From Terriglobales bacterium (GTDB lineage: Bacteria > Acidobacteriota > Terriglobia > Terriglobales > Acidobacteriaceae): a stretch of DNA of 64,000 nt. The stretch spans positions 372,001 to 436,000 of the forward strand of contig JAICSO010000001.1 of NCBI GenBank assembly GCA_025936825.1, given 5' to 3'. Position 1 is the stretch's first letter. Each line of letters starts with the position of its first letter. Shown here piece by piece: positions 60,087-64,000 of the stretch. The notes under the pieces were generated by a model. The model was not told the DNA's origin. It worked only from the letters and a program-made list of their open reading frames with translations, and ran no database searches. The position numbers and the translations under genes were made by a program.

Positions 60087-61256
60087 ATGGAACAGCAAAC
60101 TCGTGGGCGAGATCCGTACCTGGTCAAGTCCGTCATGCACTCGTCGAGAATTCTCAGTGCGTTTCGCTCGGCAGGCGAGGCCCTCTCGCTTAAGGAGATT
60201 GCCCAGCGCAGCGGCCTGCCCAAGACAATGAGTTTCCGTCTCCTCTATACGCTTGAGAAGTGCGGCATGGTGGAGAAAGTTGGCTACAACCTCTACCAAT
60301 CGACCGTTCGCCCTGCTAAACCGAGGCTGTGCCGGCTGGGGTATGCGGCCCAAGGGACGAATTACCAGTTCTCTCGGGAAGTCTCGGCGAGTCTAGAACG
60401 GGCTGCAAAGGAACAGGGAATCGAGCTCATTGCGCTTGACAACCGCTATAGCGCGAAAATGGCCCAGCGCAACGCCGAACTCCTGGTGCGCGAAAAGGTC
60501 GATCTTGCCATAGAGTTCCAGACGGACGAAACCATAGCTCCGATCGTCGCCGCCAAATATCGCGATGCCGGCATTCCCATGATTGCAATCGATATTCCGC
60601 ATCCCGGCGCAACGTATTATGGTGCCAACAATTACGAAGCGGGACTGATTGGTGGGAAGTACCTTGGCCGCTGGGTAAAAGAGCATTGGAATTCCGAGCT
60701 TGACGAAATCGTCTTACTCGAACTGCCGCGCGCCGGGAACTTGCCGCAGATGCGACTCACCGGCATGCTGGTCGGAATCAACCTCGTGCTTCCCGCGGCG
60801 AAGAACTGCCGCGTCACACACCTCGATGGCGACGGGGAACTCGGTCCCAGTTTTGAGATTGTTCGCAAGCACATTCGCCATTCCAGTTCCCGGCGAATCG
60901 TCGTGGGAGCGATTAATGATGTGAGCGCGATTGGAGCATTACGCGCTTTCGAAGAAGCAGGACGCGCCGAGACCTGCGCAGTGATGGGACAGAACGCCTC
61001 GCCGGAAGGACGCGCGGAGTTGCGCGAACCGCATACCAGCTTCGTAGGATCAGTGGCATTCTTCCCGGAACGCTATGGGCCGGATTTGGTTCGCGTCAGT
61101 CTCGATATTCTCGCCAAAAAACCGGTGCCGCCCGCGGTTTTTGTGGACCACAAGCTGGTCACACCCATGACCGTCGATCACTACTATCCCAACGATGGCC
61201 TGCTGCAGAACGAAGGGCGTGCCGCGGTGGAACTGATCCGTCGCGCCGCGGTCTGA
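60087..61256 (+). CDS. Putative rhamnose regulator: IclR-type HTH fused to periplasmic-binding-type sugar sensor
   Basis: 389 residues. Residues about 17-67 are an IclR-type winged helix (SSRILSAFRSAGEALSLKEIAQ, SGLPKTMSFRLLYTLEKCGMVEKV). Residues about 92-385 are not the usual IclR effector domain but a periplasmic-binding-protein (type 1) sugar domain: ELIALDNRYSAKMAQRNAEL, ANNYEAGLIGGKYLGRWV, IVGAIND-type segment with VGAINDVSAIGALRAFEEAG, and YGPDLVRVSLDILAKK. The sensor is the kind used by LacI-family regulators. Divergence from rhaI makes L-rhamnose or a downstream intermediate the probable effector. The terminator at 61278 lies just after its stop. Confidence 0.82.
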   Translation: MEQQTRGRDPYLVKSVMHSSRILSAFRSAGEALSLKEIAQRSGLPKTMSFRLLYTLEKCGMVEKVGYNLYQSTVRPAKPRLCRLGYAAQGTNYQFSREVSASLERAAKEQGIELIALDNRYSAKMAQRNAELLVREKVDLAIEFQTDETIAPIVAAKYRDAGIPMIAIDIPHPGATYYGANNYEAGLIGGKYLGRWVKEHWNSELDEIVLLELPRAGNLPQMRLTGMLVGINLVLPAAKNCRVTHLDGDGELGPSFEIVRKHIRHSSSRRIVVGAINDVSAIGALRAFEEAGRAETCAVMGQNASPEGRAELREPHTSFVGSVAFFPERYGPDLVRVSLDILAKKPVPPAVFVDHKLVTPMTVDHYYPNDGLLQNEGRAAVELIRRAAV

Positions 61257-61277
61257 TTAGGTCGCTCCGAACCGGAA

Positions 61278-61310
61278 CCTGCATTCGTCAATCCCGAATG
61301 CAGGGTTTTT
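61278..61310 (+). terminator. Intrinsic terminator after the rhamnose regulator
   Basis: CCTGCATTCG (61278-61287) and CGAATGCAGG (61295-61304) are perfect 10-base complements around a 7-base loop, followed by GTTTTTGTT. This is a textbook Rho-independent terminator for the plus-strand regulator. The rest of the 61257-61607 gap (about 300 bases) holds the receptor leader and nothing else I can name. Confidence 0.88.
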
Positions 61311-61607
61311 GTTCTGCGATGTAAAATTCGTGTCGCGCTTCTCGAACCCAGCGCAATCGCGTCGACGCAAATCGTATATTGCTGATCACACGCCTCTTGC
61401 CCGCTTTCACAGTATGAATCGGTATTTCTCAATACAAAACAACCTTCGTTCATCGGTTGCAGGTTGACTGTGTTTGCAAAGCGGTGGGAGTATCCACCGC
61501 ACGCGAGGCTCTTCGTGGGAGTCTCTGCGGCAGCCAATCTTTCCGCGAATGTGTACCGGCTGTGCCCGAGTCGAAAATTCGCCCTCTGCGATGAGGAGGC
61601 AACAACA

Positions 61608-64000
61608 ATGTTTGCAAGAACCATGAAGATTTTTCTTCTTCTGCTCCCTTTGGCCTTTGCCAATTTGTTATTTGGCCAGGGCGGCGCTAACGGCACCATA
61701 CTCGGAACAGTAACCGATAACTCTGGCGCGGTCGTCGCCAACGCGAATGTTGACGTCACCAACACAGCGACGAATATCACCACGCGCTCGCAAACAACTT
61801 CTTCGGGAGACTTCACCGTTCCGTTCCTTCAGCCGGGTACATACAAGGTCACGGTGCAGGCACCCGGATTTCAGAAAGCCGTGACCGACTCTGTTTCGTT
61901 GGTCGTTGGTCAGCAGCAACGCGTGAACGTGACTATGCGGCCCGGAGCAGTGTCGGAGAGTGTAGAAGTGCAGGCCAGCACCGTCTCCCTGGATACTGAC
62001 AGTTCGGCAGTTTCGCAGATCGTAACCCAAAAACAAGTTGATCAGCTGCCACTGAACGGTCGTAACTTCGTCAGTTTATTGTTCATCGGCGCCGGCGCAG
62101 TGCAGACCAACGGTGAACAAGGTCAGATGCGGCAAGGTGAAGGCAATGCCATCAGCATCAACGGCGGCCGGCCTACATCGAACAATTACACGCTGGATGG
62201 CCTGATCAATACGGACACGGCACTCAATACCCCTGCGGTGATTTTGTCGCAGGATGCCATCCAGGAATTCAAAATCCAGAGTGAGACCTATTCAGCCGAA
62301 TATGGATTCAGCGCCAACCAGGTCAACATCGTTACTAAGAGCGGCACGAACCAACTTCATGGGACTGCTTTTGAATTTCTCCGCAACGACGCCCTTGATG
62401 CCAAGGCTCCCTTTCAGTCGAAACTCCCAGAGTTGCGGCAGAACCAGTTCGGCTTCGTCGTCGGCGGGCCGATTTTCATTCCCAAGGTCTACGACGGGCG
62501 CAACAAGACTTTCTTCATGGTCAACTACGAAGGTTGGCGCATTCGGAATGGATTTAATCAGGCAACCTTCAATGTTCCGACTGTTGCTGAACTGAATGGA
62601 GATTTCTCGGCGTCTGGCCTGGCGTTGCCTACTCAGGTGGGTGGGACTTGTACACCGAGCCCAACCAGCCCTTGCATGCCCTTTGATCCAAACACGAATA
62701 CCGCGTTCAGCGGAAACCAAATCCCTACTTCTCGGTTTTCAATACTTGCGCAACAAGCGTTGGCGTTAAAGATGTTCCCTGCGCCGAATTGCACCACGTG
62801 CGGTCAATTCAACTACCGGCTGGCGGTTACGTTGCCACAAACGACTAATCAGGAGACTTATCGCCTTGACCAGGATTTAGGGCGATTTGGAAAAGCATTT
62901 TTTCGCTACACCAGCGCAACTTACGACAATACGAACATCAACGGATCTGTCACTGCTCCATATGGCATCGGCGTTTTTAACGAAAAGGCCGAGAGTTGGA
63001 TGATTTCCCATACCAAGAACCTTGGATCCCGAATGGTCAACAATTTCCGTTTTGGCCGTCTAGAACCAATCGCGATTCAAGGCGGGACTCCCATCACAAC
63101 CTCTCAAGTCTCGTCCCTGGGGATCACCGGCGTATATCCGAACTTACCCGCTTACGCACGGTTATTTCCGACCCTCTCCTTCCCAGCAAGCATATCGAGT
63201 TCCGTTGGGAGCCAAGGCAACGACACAACCACTAGCGATATTCCGACCTGGCAGTTCTCGGATTCCTTCACTTTGGTGAAAGGCAGGCACACGATCAGCA
63301 CCGGTTTCGACTACCGCCGCTGGCTGCAACGGCGCGATCTTTCCGCGGATTTTCTCGGCAACTTCGGTTATGCCGACGAGACGCTGATCACAAACAGTAA
63401 CAGTGGTACCTGCCCCACAACCTGGTGCGGAACCGGCAATGCCTTGGCTGATTTCCTCTTGGGTTATTACAACAACGCATCGACATTCCAACCAGGACCA
63501 TTCAGCCCGACCAACGTCGCTGGAAACTTAAACCAGTACAAGTTTATGTACGTCGCTCCCTTTGTACAGGATGATTGGAAAGCTACGAGTCGCCTGACGG
63601 TGAACCTGGGCCTGCGCTGGGACTATCGCGCGGTTCCCACCGAGAAAAACAACAAAATGTTCTGGTTTGATGTTGCTAATCCCAACGGCGGTTTGTGCTA
63701 CGCCGACCAGGGTCTGGGGACGACAACCGTGTCTAGTCTTGGGGGGCCGATTGCTCCTGCGGGCAATCAATTTTATCGGTACTGTGGACGTGCCAATCCA
63801 ATGAGTGGCTCTAAGAAGCCCTTTGCGCCACGCCTTGGACTCGCGTATCGCCTTGGCGATAAGACTGTGGTGCGTGGTGGGTACGGCATCTTCTTCGACT
63901 CGTTCGAAACCCGCGAGATCGACGATTCCGGTGACATCTATCCCTTCGTCGTTCGCGCTACCGATAATCCGACATTAGACACTTCTGCTTCGTGCGGCGG
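61608..64000 (+). CDS. TonB-dependent receptor-like (Oar-type) protein with carboxypeptidase regulatory domain; runs off right edge
   Basis: 797 codons are open to the end of the window, so the C-terminal barrel is missing. ATG 61608 follows GAGGAGG. A signal peptide (KIFLLLLPLAFANLLFGQGG) precedes a carboxypeptidase-regulatory-like Ig domain (about 28-110: NGTILGTVTDNSGAVVANANVDVTN, SGDFTVPFLQPGTYKVTVQAPGF). A plug-like region follows (QIVTQKQVDQLPLNGRNFVSLL; AISINGGRPTSNNYTLDGLIN; VNIVTKSGTNQLHGTAFEFLRND), then outer-membrane barrel strands. These large Oar-like receptors are a hallmark of Acidobacteriota and import or bind oligosaccharides. Position after the rha regulator suggests, but does not prove, a role in rhamnose-glycan uptake. 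Confidence 0.9.
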   Translation, partial: MFARTMKIFLLLLPLAFANLLFGQGGANGTILGTVTDNSGAVVANANVDVTNTATNITTRSQTTSSGDFTVPFLQPGTYKVTVQAPGFQKAVTDSVSLVVGQQQRVNVTMRPGAVSESVEVQASTVSLDTDSSAVSQIVTQKQVDQLPLNGRNFVSLLFIGAGAVQTNGEQGQMRQGEGNAISINGGRPTSNNYTLDGLINTDTALNTPAVILSQDAIQEFKIQSETYSAEYGFSANQVNIVTKSGTNQLHGTAFEFLRNDALDAKAPFQSKLPELRQNQFGFVVGGPIFIPKVYDGRNKTFFMVNYEGWRIRNGFNQATFNVPTVAELNGDFSASGLALPTQVGGTCTPSPTSPCMPFDPNTNTAFSGNQIPTSRFSILAQQALALKMFPAPNCTTCGQFNYRLAVTLPQTTNQETYRLDQDLGRFGKAFFRYTSATYDNTNINGSVTAPYGIGVFNEKAESWMISHTKNLGSRMVNNFRFGRLEPIAIQGGTPITTSQVSSLGITGVYPNLPAYARLFPTLSFPASISSSVGSQGNDTTTSDIPTWQFSDSFTLVKGRHTISTGFDYRRWLQRRDLSADFLGNFGYADETLITNSNSGTCPTTWCGTGNALADFLLGYYNNASTFQPGPFSPTNVAGNLNQYKFMYVAPFVQDDWKATSRLTVNLGLRWDYRAVPTEKNNKMFWFDVANPNGGLCYADQGLGTTTVSSLGGPIAPAGNQFYRYCGRANPMSGSKKPFAPRLGLAYRLGDKTVVRGGYGIFFDSFETREIDDSGDIYPFVVRATDNPTLDTSASCG

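Noticed and set aside
61184-61816. Minus-strand frame opposite the start of the TonB-type receptor
   Set aside because: It is a reverse shadow of the receptor signal and regulatory domain, with no Shine-Dalgarno or family similarity.
1-64000. tRNA, rRNA, CRISPR, insertion sequences and prophage
   Set aside because: No cloverleaf with a GGTTCGA-type arm outside genes, no regularly spaced direct repeats, no transposase, integrase, or phage structural genes were seen. The superinfection-immunity-like protein alone does not indicate a prophage.

Overview
The window looks like a chromosomal segment of an Acidobacteriota (Terriglobia / Koribacter-like) genome. The grounds are family-level only: a large carboxypeptidase-regulatory-domain TonB-type receptor at the right edge, PEGA-domain kinase-like protein, many small secreted proteins with Tat-like or Sec signals, several orphan response regulators, moderately high GC with Shine-Dalgarno-led genes, and intergenic hairpin repeats built from words such as CTTCGTGG and ATCCGTG. 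I found no rRNA, tRNA, CRISPR array, insertion sequence or prophage.

Layout. 1-9.7 kb: envelope and polysaccharide genes (a partial GT4, a double GT4 fusion, a GH18-like/NodB/GT2 giant, a GT-C membrane transferase) with a tryptophanase set among them. 9.7-16 kb: LolA-like protein, serS, CPBP protease, pyrD and msrA, separated by hairpin repeats, one a 137-bp tandem duplication. 16-31 kb: a frameshifted Cys-rich secreted protein, orphan receiver, PEGA pseudokinase, hydroxyacyl-CoA dehydrogenase, WalJ-type hydrolase, a four-gene MacB/DevBCA-type exporter operon, a FliA-type sigma factor, an OmpR-type regulator and a diguanylate cyclase whose 3' end is copied in a tandem repeat. 31-33.5 kb: an ATP-grasp ligase/zinc metallopeptidase pair. 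33.7-41.5 kb: GH79-like hydrolase, TPP enzyme, enolase-superfamily enzyme with an apparent ACG start, and a large FAD/Fe-S oxidoreductase. 41.6-50.3 kb: small membrane and secreted proteins, a strong candidate selenoprotein of the AhpD family, PilZ protein, GNAT, phospholipase-C-like phosphoesterase, cupins and a TlpA-like thioredoxin. 50.3-64 kb: an L-rhamnose utilisation locus.

How the genes work together. The rhamnose locus is the clearest pathway. A minus-strand operon rhaI-rhaB-rhaEW-rhaM-rhaT, followed by a GH2 glycosidase, encodes isomerase, kinase, an aldolase fused to a lactaldehyde-dehydrogenase-type SDR, mutarotase and symporter. A divergent regulator joins an IclR-type helix-turn-helix to a periplasmic-binding-protein sugar sensor, and a TonB-type receptor lies beyond it. 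This suggests uptake and breakdown of a rhamnose-containing plant or microbial polysaccharide.

The most notable observation is at 42864-43418 on the minus strand. A carboxymuconolactone decarboxylase/AhpD-like frame is interrupted by one in-frame TGA at exactly the second position of its redox C-x-x-C motif. The TGA is followed by a perfect 7-bp stem with a GTG loop at the distance expected for a bacterial SECIS element. I read it as a probable CxxU selenoprotein. Other points of interest are the PEGA pseudokinase, the IclR-PBP regulator, the ACG start, and the hairpin repeats.
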